Shown here piece after piece: positions 53,354 to 63,088 of a stretch of 64,000 bases of DNA. A program made the position numbers and the translations under genes. Below the pieces are notes generated by a model. The model saw only the letters and a program-made list of their open reading frames with translations, was not told where the DNA came from and did no database searches. The stretch comes from JACRCT01 sp049841135. GTDB lineage: Bacteria > Myxococcota > Myxococcia > Myxococcales > UBA5297. Every line of letters begins with the position of its first letter. Within the stretch, counting starts at the first letter, position 1. The DNA lies in NCBI GenBank assembly GCA_049841135.1, contig JASGHK010000005.1, positions 2,542,001 to 2,606,000 of the forward strand. Reading direction: 5' to 3'.

Positions 53354-56300
53354 TTCGCGCTGCTGCGAGGCACTCGCCCGCTGCGTGCGGGGCGCTCCAC
53401 CACAGGCTCAGTCGCGGCAGCGAGCCACCGCCTGCGAACCGCCAGAAAGTCCTCCTCGGGGTCGCTATTCAGGTGCGCGCGCAGCTCGGTGTGCCCGAAC
53501 CGGTCGAGCATCTGGTCGAGCAGCCGAGACGCGTCCTCGAACGCCCCGAGGCTCTCGTAGAGCGTCATCGCCACCCCAGGCCCCGCCTCGAGCGCTGCGC
53601 GCGACAGCCGCCGCAGCAGCGAAGCGGAACAGGTCGACCAGCGCTCGATCGCCGGCCCGGTCGCCCACCGGTGCGCGAGGGCCTCGAGGAAGCGCTCGCG
53701 CTCGTCCGGGTCTGGCGCTGGCTGCCGCTCGAGCGCGTCGAGCCACCGGCTCCAGCGGCTCGAGTCCAACCGGGAGAACGCGTCCAGGACCGGCGCCCTG
53801 CACGCGGGCAGCGTCCCGAGCCGGACTGCGAGCGAAGCGGGGAAGCTCGACCAGGCCCCAGGTGCACTGCGGCAGGTAGCGCTTGGCGACCTCGGCGATC
53901 GCCGGCAGAGGAGCACCGCGATCGAACAGCTGCTCCGCGAGGTCACGCCACTGCGCCGCGGGCAGCATCAGCTCTCCCAGAAGCTCGAGCGCCGTCTCCA
54001 GCCCCTCGTGGCCGGGCGCGTTCAGCGCAGCGTCGACCCGGCGCAGCACGTGCCGCACCAGCGCAGGGTCCTGCGCCGATGGCGGGAGCCCGCGCACATG
54101 GACGTCCGGCTCGGGCTGGAGCTGCAGCTTCACGGCCTTGGCGATGTGTTCCGCCTCGTCGGCACGGACGGACGGCATCCAGTACGGCAGCGCCTTGTCG
54201 TCGTCCGGGAGGTCCAGCTCCGGCTCGGGCAGGCCCAGCAGCATCGACCAGGCGCGGGTCCGGCGCACGGTCTTCGCGCCCCGCTTGAGGAGCCGGCGCT
54301 TCCACGGCGTGGCATGGCGGCGGTGGTGGAAGAGCTCCCAAGCGCTGGCAAACTCGGAAGGCTCGGCCGCGAAGCGCCCGACGACGTGCGCCACGTGCTC
54401 CGGCAGGTGCATCGCCAGAATCCGCCAGGGCCTCGAACGGAGCCGCTTCTGGCTCCACGAGGTCGCTTTCCTGCAGGAGCTCGGCGCCCGGTCCCGACTG
54501 TCGCAGCAGGGCCGCCACGGAGTCCGGGCTCTTCGCCAGGGCGGGCTTGTGGTCTCGCAGCTCGCGCAGGGCCCGCATCGCCGCCGGGCAGCCAACGGGT
54601 GCGCGCTCGAACACCGAAAGGCCCCAGCCGGGCGCGGAGGGCTCCCGGGCCGTCCGCGGCAGCGGGAAGGCGGCCGCCAGGCGCAGCGCGAGGCGCAGAG
54701 CCGTCTCGCCGCTCCGGGACCGCTCCAGCGTCCGAAGCACCGCTTGTGGGTCCGGCGAGCGGGCATAGGCGAACTCGCAGGCGGAGGCGATCTTCCCGGT
54801 CGCATAGCGGACGCAGTCGGCGCAGTCCGGCTGCTCTCGCTGCACGTAGGCCCACACCGGCTCGAACTGGCCGATGCTCTCCAGCGTCTCTGCGATCGGG
54901 GCGAGCTCGACCAGGTGCGGCAGCACGTAGAGCGTGCCGTGCTCGAAGCCATGGTCGTCGAAGTGCGGCTGCCGGCCGCACTGGCGGCGCGCGGCCGCGG
55001 CGAGGGCAGGCACCAGGCCACGTGCGTCCTCGACCATTGCGAGCCGCTCCGCGGCGTCCTCCCACGCCTGGGTCGGGACCGACGGCAGCCGGGCGATGGT
55101 GGCGAGCATCTTCGCGGGCGACTCTTCGAAGGAAGCGCGGACCAGCGCCGCCGCAAGCGCGCGGTTATGGCCCGAGCGCCGCAGCGCCTCGGCCTCGCCC
55201 AACTGCTCCACGGCCCAGCAGGCGGCGCTCTCCTGCGAAGCGCGGTGCGACCAGGGATCGAGCGCGGCGAGTACGCCCTCGACGTCTCCATCGCGGCGGG
55301 CCTGGAAGAGGACCGCCTCGTCTCGCAGCGACTGGCACCCGCCGACGCGTGGCCGGCCCAGAGCTCGGCAGTACTGCTCCAGCGCCCCGGCCTGGGCGTG
55401 CGCGACGCTGACCTCGAAGGGGACGGGCCCGTCGTCGTACCAGAACCCCGGGTGGATCTGCTCGGGCGTGCCGGCGTCGACGAGCTCCAGGCCGGCGTCG
55501 CGCGCCAACGCGGCGCACAGCTCGCCCACGGCCCGCTCCACCGCCGGACGGAGCGGGGGCGACAGCGCGAAGTAGAGGTTGTAGCCGATGAGCTCCCGGC
55601 CGCGGCCGACGGCGAGGAGCTTGCGCGCCACGACGGTCCCGCCCTCGTCGCGCAGGTAGAGCACGCGCTTGTTGGCGTCGAGCGCGTTGATGACGGTGGA
55701 GGCCGCATTGCAGCCGTCGAGGAGCGACAGGCAGGTGTTGAACGGGATGCCCATGCGCAGCACTTCGAGGGGGTCGTCCTCGGTGGCGAGCGAGTAGCCC
55801 CGCCCGTCCAGCTGCAGCGTGGCCTGGCGCGGCGCGAGCCAGGCCTCGGTGTCGAAGCGCCGGCGCGCCTTGGCGAGCCACTCCTGGTTGGCCGCCAGCG
55901 TTCGGACGATGGGCACGCCGGGCTGCGAAGCGGCGTGCCGGAGCAGCCGGCGCAGCAGGTCGCCGTTCCGGTTGGTGGTGAAGAGGAAGCGGACGGCGTC
56001 GCGCCACGACGCGGTCAGCGCCGGAGGGGCGATGCCGACGCCCGCGCGCAGGGCCTCCTGCAGCGCGAGGTCGAGCTGCGCCTGGAGGGCGCGGCCGAGC
56101 ATCCACTCGACCCGCTCGCGCAGGTGGCGGCGGGTCCACAGCGGCGTGGGCATCTGCTGGGAGCGGAGCTGGGCCTCCACCTTCTGCAGCCGCGCCTGTT
56201 GCGCCGGGCTGGGGGCGGGCAGGCGGGCCAGGTGCGCCCGCTGGCTGGCCAGCTTCTGGACGCGCGAGTAGTCCCGCATGAGCGCGCGCGGCAGCGCTGG

Positions 56301-57824
56301 CTCCTCGCCGGCCAGCAGGCAGAGGTGGCAGAAGCGATCCAGCGACTCGTCGTCGTCCAGCCAGTCGGCGAACTCCGGGAATCGGCGCCGGCCGGCGCCG
56401 GGCTCGAAGGTCTCGAGCCTCGCGCGCATCGCCCGGGCCCGCTCGGGGGCGGCCTGCACCAGGCCGAGGACTGCGTCGAGCCTCGCCAGCTTCGCCGCCG
56501 CGCCGTCGGCGGCGGCGCCTGGATAGGCGAGCATCGCCGACGCGAACAGGACGAGGTCTCGCTTGGGGCCGCGCGCCCCGGTCCGGAAGGCACGCGCCGG
56601 CAGATCCAGCTCGACGCCCTGCTGCTTCAACCCCGGCGCGAGGTCGGTGACCCAGCGTGCCCAGGTCCGCGCCGCGTCGGCGTCGTCTTCGAACTCGCCG
56701 AGCGCCTTCACCGTCCCGACCGCGGCCACCTTCGCGACGAGCTCGGTCTCCAGCCCGGCCAAGACCAGGCGCTCGACCTTGCCGTGCTCATGCTCGTTCA
56801 GGTTGAGCCGCAAGAGCGCCAGGCCCTGGCTGAAGGACAGCTTCGCCCTCGAGCCGTGCGCCGCGACGTGCGGGAGCTTGTTCAGGACGAAGCGCACGTC
56901 GCGGGGCGTGAGCAGCCCCTCCGGCTCGGGTTGCCAGGTGAGCGCCATCAGGGCGAGGGCGCGATCCAGCTGCTGCAGGTACTCGGGCCGCCGCGTGGAC
57001 GGCTCCCCCGCGAGGAGCTCTTCGCTCGCCATGCGGATGGCCTGCGCGAGCCCGGTCGGGACCGACTCGGCCGGTACCCCGTCGAGCAGGGCGTCGTGGA
57101 GGGCGGGCGGCGGCTCGGGCCACGCCAGCGCCTCGGCCATCACCTCGCGGATTCTTCGGACGAGCGCCCGGCCTCCACCGCGCCGGCGGGCGCACGCGTG
57201 CAGGCGCTCCAGGAAGGTTCGGGCGATCTCGTCGGGCAGATCGCAGTGCGGCGCCGGTTGGCCAGCGGCCTGTGCCGCGAGGTGCTCGACGCGCCGCTGC
57301 GAGCGCTCGCGCCGCAGGCGGCCCCAGGCCACGCTGCGCGCCCGCCACCGCGAGAGCTGCTCGACGGCCTCCGCGCCGTGCAGAGCGTGGACGAGCGCGA
57401 GCGAGGGTGGCGTCGAGGGCGGCCGGTGCAGGAGGGCGGAGAGCTCGTCGATGCGCCCCTGGCAGCGCTCGAGCCAGGCGGCGTCGGGCGTCGCGTAGCG
57501 GCGGAAGACGCGCCGGGACTCGAAGAGCTGCTGGCGCGCCTCCGGGCTCTGCTCCAGGGCCTTGAGGTCGCGCTGTGCCGCCGCCAGCCAGCGCGCCTCG
57601 ACCACGACCGGGTCGCGCTCCAGCCGGGCGAAGCGGGCGAGGGCGCGGACCGAGAGACCGCCGCGCGCGGAGAGGTCGTCCAAGAGCTCCGCGGGCGCGA
57701 AGACCTCGCGGACGCGCACCAGGGCGAGCCCCTCCAGGCAGACGAGCGGCGTGCCGTCGAGCAGCGCCAGACGCCGGACCATCCGCTTGAGATTGGCGAG
57801 GTCTTCCTTGCGGTCGGGCTGCAT
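53350..57824 (-). CDS. About 1490-residue hypothetical protein (two frameshifts)
   Basis: The ATG at 57824 (MQPDRKEDLANLKRMVRRLALLDG) opens 1130 good codons. The frame shifts near 54420 (after PEAAPFEALA), continues MHLPEHVAHVVGRFAAEPSEFASAWELF, shifts again near 53855-53865 and ends VVERPARSGRVPRSSAK at 53350. It is rich in helical Ala/Arg/Leu segments. A conserved-looking core reads DDPLEVLRMGIPFNTCLSLLDG, ASTVINALDANKRVLYLRDEGGTVVARKLLAV, GRELIGYNLYFA, which faintly resembles PcfJ-like or self-replication-associated folds but is not a confident match. No signal peptide, membrane segment or metal motif is visible. The function is unknown. Confidence 0.72.
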
Positions 57825-57861
57825 GGGGTCGCCGTCCCTGACTCGGCGGAGCCGAACCGGA

Positions 57862-57998
57862 GGCTTCGGGCCCCGGGCGTCGGGTCGAGCGCCGGCCTGC
57901 AGTTCCCGAAGCCCGCAGCCCGAAGCCCGCAGCCCGAAGCCCGCAGCCCGAAGCCCGAAGCCCGAAGCCCGCAGCCCGCAGCCCGCAGCCCGCAGCCC
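57862..57998. repeat. Palindromic unit plus CCCGMAG heptamer array upstream of the 1490-residue gene
   Basis: GGCTTCGGG (57862-57870) is the inverse of CCCGAAGCC (57905-57913). From 57905 to 57995 there are 13 head-to-tail heptamers alternating CCCGAAG and CCCGCAG. The preceding bases (CGGGTCGAGCGCCGGCCTGCAG, about 57880-57902) recur at 58958-58979 on the other side of the ompA-like gene. Intergenic REP-like element. Confidence 0.7.
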
Positions 57999-58002
57999 TC
58001 GG

Positions 58003-58836
58003 CTACTGCGCCACCAGCTCCACCCGGCGGTTCTTGGCCTTGCCCTCGTCCGAGGAGTTGGTCGCCACCGGCGCCAACGGGCCGCAGCCCTGCGCCGACA
58101 GCCGCTCCGCGGCGATGCCGTGCTGGGTGGTCAGCGCGGTGCGCACCGCCTCGGCGCGCGCCTGCGAGAGCTTCACGTTGCTCTCGAGCCCGCCGACCGA
58201 GTCGGTGTGCCCCACGACCCAGAGCTTGAGCGTCGCCTCGGCGCCGAGCAGCTTGGCGATCTCCTTGAGGGCCGGCTCGGACTCGGGCTTGAGCGTGGAG
58301 GAGCCGGTGTCGAAGTAGATGCCGTAGACCGAGGCGTGGCCGGTGGCCTTCAGGTCGCTGGCCCAGAGCTCGGCGTTGGCCACGACGTCCTGCTTCATCG
58401 CCTGGCGCTCGATGATGGTGATGGTCACCGCGGTCCCGTACTCGCTGACCAGGGTCCAGTACTCGACCCCCTTGCTGGTGACCTTGAGGCTGGTCTCGCG
58501 GTTCGACTCCCAGAGCACGGTGCCGCCGACGGCCTTGACGGCGTTCTGGTAGTTGCGCACCACCTGCAGCCCGCTGGGGGCGGCGCCCTTGCTCTTGTCG
58601 AAGTTGTAGATGATCTGCGACCACTTGCCCTCGACGGACTCCTCCCGGGTCTTCTTGGCGTCGCCGACCTTCAGCTTCATCGCGTCGAACTGCTTCTCCT
58701 TGCAGCGGTAGATGAAGTAGCCGGGCATCCGCGAGAAGAGCGAGTGGTCCTTGCAGTTGAGGGCGTCGTCAGCGGCGGCGGCGACGGTGGGCGCGGACAA
58801 GAAGACGGCGACGGCGACAGTGAGCAGGGATCGCAT
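58003..58836 (-). CDS. OmpA-family outer-membrane/peptidoglycan-binding protein
   Basis: The 277-residue product starts at 58836 with a signal peptide (LLTVAVAVFLSAPTVAAAA). About 140 residues of unique mature sequence follow (LNCKDHSLFSRMPGYFIYRCKEKQFDAMKLKVG). The C-terminal OmpA domain shows GIYFDTGSSTLKPESEPALKEIAKLL, KLWVVGHTDSVGG and LSQARAEAVRTAL...GPLAPVATNSSDEGKAKNRRVEL, with the peptidoglycan-binding Asp and Arg. It anchors the outer membrane to the wall or senses envelope state. It is bracketed by the two palindromic repeat elements. Confidence 0.9.
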   Translation of the reverse strand: MRSLLTVAVAVFLSAPTVAAAADDALNCKDHSLFSRMPGYFIYRCKEKQFDAMKLKVGDAKKTREESVEGKWSQIIYNFDKSKGAAPSGLQVVRNYQNAVKAVGGTVLWESNRETSLKVTSKGVEYWTLVSEYGTAVTITIIERQAMKQDVVANAELWASDLKATGHASVYGIYFDTGSSTLKPESEPALKEIAKLLGAEATLKLWVVGHTDSVGGLESNVKLSQARAEAVRTALTTQHGIAAERLSAQGCGPLAPVATNSSDEGKAKNRRVELVAQ

Positions 58837-58944
58837 CGGGCTTCCTCCTTCGAGGTGAGAAGGGCGTGAGACTCGCACCATGTGTGCGGCGGGACAAGCG
58901 ACCCAAATGGACCCGGCGGTGCCGGAACCCACGAGGGTGCAGGG

Positions 58945-58989
58945 GGCTTCGGGCTTCGGGTCAGGCGCCGGCCTGCAGCGCCCGAAGCC
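58945..58989. repeat. Second copy of the palindromic intergenic unit
   Basis: GGCTTCGGG occurs at 58945-58953 and 58952-58960, with the inverse CCCGAAGCC at 58981-58989. The spacer (CGGGTCAGGCGCCGGCCTGCAG) closely matches the unit at 57862-57913. It lies just downstream of the R3H ATPase stop and upstream of the ompA-like gene. Confidence 0.65.
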
Positions 58990-58997
58990 GAGGCGGC

Positions 58998-60570
58998 TCA
59001 GGGCTGCGGCTCGTCCGGCGCGTCGGCCTCCAGGGCATCGCCGGCGGGTTGCAGCACCACGTGCCGCGTCGGCTCGTCCCCGTCGCTGGTCGCGTCCAGG
59101 TGGTAGCGCTCGGCCAGCTGGTGCTGGAGCCGGCGCAGCCGCGGCGGACGCGGCGACAGCGGCACGGCCACGCCCTCGGTGAGCACCCGCCGGATGGCGT
59201 GCTCGGCCTCCGCGACCGACTCGCGGACCTGCGCCGGATCGAACCCGCCGGCGACGTAGGCGACCTCGCGCAGGGCCCGGCGGATCTCGGAGGTGGAGTT
59301 CCGGCGCAGCACCCGGAGCGGCACCCCCGTCCGCTCCGCCAGCCGCCGGATGCGCGCGTCGCCCGCCCGCACTCGCAGCACCAACACCACGTCGGCGTTC
59401 TCCGGCTTGTCGACCAGGCGGACCCGCGAGCCCACCTCCCGCGCCGCGCGCTGCAGCAGCTCGCGCGAGACGGCCCAGCCGTGCACGCGGAGGGGCCCGG
59501 CCGCGGTCGGGAGCTCCGTGGGCGAAGGCATCGGCATCGGTTGCGGCAGCGGCGCGGTCAGGACCGCCTCGACGCGCACGCCTCGCCCGTCCTCCCCGGG
59601 CCGGCGCCGCTCGCCCCCCACCGGCCGCCCCGCCAGCAGGTCGTCGACCGCGCGGGCCGCGTCGCGGTGCACCAGCACCTCGTCGCGGTCGACCATCTCC
59701 ACCACCGCGTCGAAGGTCGGCGGAGCCCGGCGCTCGTTGACCGTCTTCTGCGTGCCCCGCCGGTGCGCCTCCTCGTCCCCCAGCGTCACCGTGTGCACCC
59801 CGCCGACCAGGTCCGAGAGGGTGGGGTTGAGCACCAGGTTCTCGAGCGTGTTCCCGTGGGCGGTGGCGATGAGCTGCACGCCCCGCTCGGCGATGGTCCG
59901 CGCGGCCGCGGTCTCCTCGAGGGTGCCGATCTCGTCGATGACGATGACCTCGGGCATGTGGTTCTCCACCGCCTCGATCATCACCGCGTGCTGGCGGTCG
60001 GGGTGGGCCACCTGCATGCGGCGCGAGCCTCCGATGCCGGGGTGGGGCACGTCGCCATCGCCACCGATCTCGTTCGAGGTGTCGACCACCATCACCCGCT
60101 TGCCCAGCTCGTCGGCGAGCACCCGCGCGACCTCGCGCAGCTTGGTGGTCTTGCCCACCCCGGGCCGGCCGAGGATGAGCAGGTTCAGGCCGCTGCCGAC
60201 GAGGTCGCGGAGGGTGTCGATGGTGCCGAGGATGGCGCGGCCCACCCGCAGCGTCAGCCCCACCACCTCGCCCCGCCGGTTGCGGATGGCGCTGATGCGG
60301 TGGAGCGTGCGCTCGATGCCTCCGCGGTTGTCGTGGCCCAGCGGGCCGATGCAGGAGAGCACGTGGTCCAGGTCGCCGCGGGTGACCAGCGCGCCGGGCA
60401 GGCGGACCGCGCGGCCGGGGAGGCGAGCCTCCGGCGGCCGGCCGACGTCGAGGACGATCTCCAGGAGCTGCGTCGGGTCGAGCGCACGCACCGGCGGCGC
60501 CAGCTCCGGCGGGAGCACCTGGACCAGGCGCTCGAGGCTCCGCGTCGACCAGGGCTTCGGTCGCGGTCAT
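58998..60570 (-). CDS. SpoIIIAA-like AAA ATPase with R3H domain (ycf45-type; frameshift near start)
   Basis: The product has about 520 residues. Core motifs: ILGRPGVGKTTKLREVARVL (Walker A), VMVVDTSNEIGGDGDVPHPG, VIVIDEIGTLEETAAARTIAERG (Walker B), TAHGNTLENLVLNPTLSDLVGG. The C-terminus is an R3H single-stranded nucleic-acid-binding motif (RLRRLQHQLAERYHLDATSDG). The in-frame GTG at 60518 (before LPPELAPPVRALDPTQ) is an acceptable start. The ATG at 60570 (MTATEALVDAE) with a good GGAGG is better, but it lies in another frame and would require a single-base indel near 60535. Plastid and bacterial relatives are soluble ATPases of poorly known function. Confidence 0.85.
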
Positions 60571-60867
60571 GGAAGGGGACCTCCGGAGGAAGGTCTTCAT
60601 CGCAGCCAGTTCGTGCAGCAGAGAGGCGAGCCAAGGGCCCGTACCGGCAGCGGACGCGGCGACGAATTTCTGAGCCCCACGCGTGGGAACGCGGCGGCCT
60701 TGCCAGGGGTCGAGCGAAAGCGTCGGCCGTGGGACACTGCCACGCGCATGAAAACCAGAGGAGGAACCGGCTCGTCGGCTCGAGGGCGCTGCCTGCGGCG
60801 AGACGGGACCGCGACGGGCTATCTGGCACGCGTGCTGCAAACTCCCGCCAGGTTCTGGAGGTCCACC

Positions 60868-63087
60868 GTGCGCAGCCTCAGCCTGGTCCTGCCCCTTCTG
60901 CTCCTCGCCTTGGGCTGCTCGACCGGGCCGGGAGCCGTTGATGCCGGAGTTGATGGCGGAGGTGGAGCCCTCGACGCGGCGGCCAACCCGGATGCGGGCG
61001 CTGCACCCGATTCCGGCACGGCCACCGCACCCTCCGGCTATCTCACTCGGCTGGAGACTGCCGCCGACATGGCCGCGCTCGCGGCGGGCGACGGGGAGAT
61101 CAAGTACCTGGCGCCGGTCGAGGGTAAGGAGCGGCGCGCGCCGCTGACCGCCGACTGCTACTTCCAGGACATGCACCAATACTCCTGGCACGTGCTCTTC
61201 CTGAAGAGCTTCCCGGAGCTGGGCAGCATCGACCTCGACACCTACCTGGCCATGGTGATGCGCCGCCCGTCGCGCTCGCTCTGGGGCGGCGCGGTGAAGG
61301 CCTGGCCCGCGGTGAAGCACCCGATCACCAAGGCCGAGGGGATCGTCGCCTACACCGTCTACACGAACAACGACGCCGCCAGCGCGCTGGTCGAGAACGA
61401 CATCGTCGAGGTGGACGCGCGGCTCAAGGCCTGCGCGCCCTTCGCGGCGGCGATGCTGGTCTTCGTCCCCGGCGACGCCAGCCAGGAGAGCCTGGCGCAC
61501 CGGATCGCCCCGTCGCTGGAGGCTCGTGGCATCGCCACCGTGTTCCCCAAGGACCTCCTCGCGGGCATCCCCTCGGTCGTCTACAACCCGGGCGAAGGGT
61601 ATGGGCTGTTGCGGCGGGTGCCGGCGGGCCAGCCGCTGGTCGACTACGGACCGCGCGACGTCGTGGTGGTCGAGAGCGCGCCCAACGACATCTCGCTCGT
61701 CTCGGGCCTGGTCACCGCCAACCCGCAGAACGAGTTCAGCCACGTCAACCTGCGGCTGCGCGAGAAGAGGGTGCCCAACGCCGCCGTGCCCTCCATCTAC
61801 GAGAACGCGCTGGTCACGCAGCTCGCCGGGACCCTGGTGCACGTCGTCGCCGGCGACTCGAAGGTGGTCATCGAGGCCGCGCGCCTGGAGGATGCCGAGG
61901 CGTTCTGGAAGCAGCAGCGCCCGCCGCTCGGCGCCGCTCCGGCGGACCTGACGGTGCAGGCGCTGCGGCCGATGTCGGAGCTGACGCACGAGGACGCCAA
62001 GAGCGTGGGCGTGAAGGCCGCCAACCTCGCCGAGATCCGCAAGGCGCTGCCCGACAACAGCCAGGACGGGTTCGCCATCCCCTTCGCGCGCTACGCGGCC
62101 TTCGCCACCGCCGCGGGCATCGACGAGGCCGTGGACGCCGCGCTCGCCGACCCGCGGCTGCGCACCGATGCCACCTTCAAGGCCGCGACCCTCTCGGCGC
62201 TGCGCAAGAGGGTGAAGAGCGCACCGCTCCCCGCGGGCCTGCTGGACGAGGTGGCCACGCAGATCCGCGCGATGCTCGGTGCCGGCGCCGACACCACCTA
62301 CGTCCGGCTGCGCAGCAGCACCAACGCCGAGGACCTGGAGGCGTTCTCCGGCGCCGGGCTCTACGACTCCAAAACCGGCTGCCTCGCCGACGACCTCGAC
62401 GCGGACACCGCGGGCCCCTCGGCCTGCCTGACCGCCGAGCACGCTCAGCACCTGCGCGACCAGATCGCCGCGCGCCAGGCGGAGCTCGCGGCGCACCCGG
62501 AGCGGACCTGGATCCCCGACATCCTCGACGACCTGCAGGGCGACCTCGACAGCGAGAAGCCGCTCGCCGACGCGCTGCGCAAGGTCTGGGCGAGCCTGTG
62601 GAACGATCGCGCCTTCGACGAGCGCGAGTACTACGGCATCGACCACCGCACGGTGTACATGGGCGTGGCGGTGGCGGCGAGCTACGTGATGGAGAAGGCC
62701 AACGCCGTCGCGGTGACGAACCTGGCCCCCGACTCAAGCGACCCGCTCTACCGCGTCGTCTCCCAGCCGGGCGAGGAGAGCGTGGTCCGCCCGGCGGACC
62801 CGCTGGCGGTGGCCGAGGTCGTCACCTTCCGCCGCCACGGCGATCCTGCGGCGATGGCGGAGGTGCAGGTGCTGGTCCCCGCCTCCATGGTCCCGACAGG
62901 CCAGCAGGTCTGGAGCACCGAGGCGCAGGCGACACTGGGCGGCGCGCTCTTCACCCTGCAGGACTACTTCGCCCAGAACGTCTACCCGGACCGGACGCCG
63001 CTGCGGCTCGACGTCGAGGTGAAGTGGAACCGAGACGGCCGGGTGCTCGTCAAGCAGGCCCGGCCCTACTGGACGAAGGATCCCTGA
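60868..63087 (+). CDS. Lipoprotein with PEP/pyruvate-binding (PPDK N-terminal-like, ATP-grasp) domain
   Basis: A GTG at 60868 with GGAGG upstream gives a 739-residue lipoprotein (LSLVLPLLLLALGC). An Ala/Gly/Asp linker follows (AVDAGVDGGGGALDA). The mature protein contains a swivelling-His-like segment (NPQNEFSHVNLRLREKRVPNAAVPS) and the ATP-grasp loop of pyruvate phosphate dikinase (YVRLRSSTNAEDLEAFSGAGLYDS; compare RSSANGED...SFAGQ). The C-terminal part contains NAVAVTNLAPDSSDPLYRVVSQ and DVEVKWNRDGRVLVKQARPYW, matching the PPDK-N end. An enzyme fold that uses ATP/PEP in the cytosol is odd on a lipid-anchored exported protein; it may bind rather than convert a ligand. The next lipoprotein gene starts one base after its stop. 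Confidence 0.85.
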   Translation: MRSLSLVLPLLLLALGCSTGPGAVDAGVDGGGGALDAAANPDAGAAPDSGTATAPSGYLTRLETAADMAALAAGDGEIKYLAPVEGKERRAPLTADCYFQDMHQYSWHVLFLKSFPELGSIDLDTYLAMVMRRPSRSLWGGAVKAWPAVKHPITKAEGIVAYTVYTNNDAASALVENDIVEVDARLKACAPFAAAMLVFVPGDASQESLAHRIAPSLEARGIATVFPKDLLAGIPSVVYNPGEGYGLLRRVPAGQPLVDYGPRDVVVVESAPNDISLVSGLVTANPQNEFSHVNLRLREKRVPNAAVPSIYENALVTQLAGTLVHVVAGDSKVVIEAARLEDAEAFWKQQRPPLGAAPADLTVQALRPMSELTHEDAKSVGVKAANLAEIRKALPDNSQDGFAIPFARYAAFATAAGIDEAVDAALADPRLRTDATFKAATLSALRKRVKSAPLPAGLLDEVATQIRAMLGAGADTTYVRLRSSTNAEDLEAFSGAGLYDSKTGCLADDLDADTAGPSACLTAEHAQHLRDQIAARQAELAAHPERTWIPDILDDLQGDLDSEKPLADALRKVWASLWNDRAFDEREYYGIDHRTVYMGVAVAASYVMEKANAVAVTNLAPDSSDPLYRVVSQPGEESVVRPADPLAVAEVVTFRRHGDPAAMAEVQVLVPASMVPTGQQVWSTEAQATLGGALFTLQDYFAQNVYPDRTPLRLDVEVKWNRDGRVLVKQARPYWTKDP

Positions 63088-63088
63088 G

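Noticed and set aside
57905..57995. Heptamer array as a CRISPR or coding region
   Set aside because: Seven-base units have no spacers, and the reading frames through it are low-complexity translations.
58003..62646. Very long minus-strand open frame spanning the OmpA and ATPase region
   Set aside because: In GC-rich DNA it reads antisense to or out of frame with the real genes, and only its last 277 codons are the OmpA gene.
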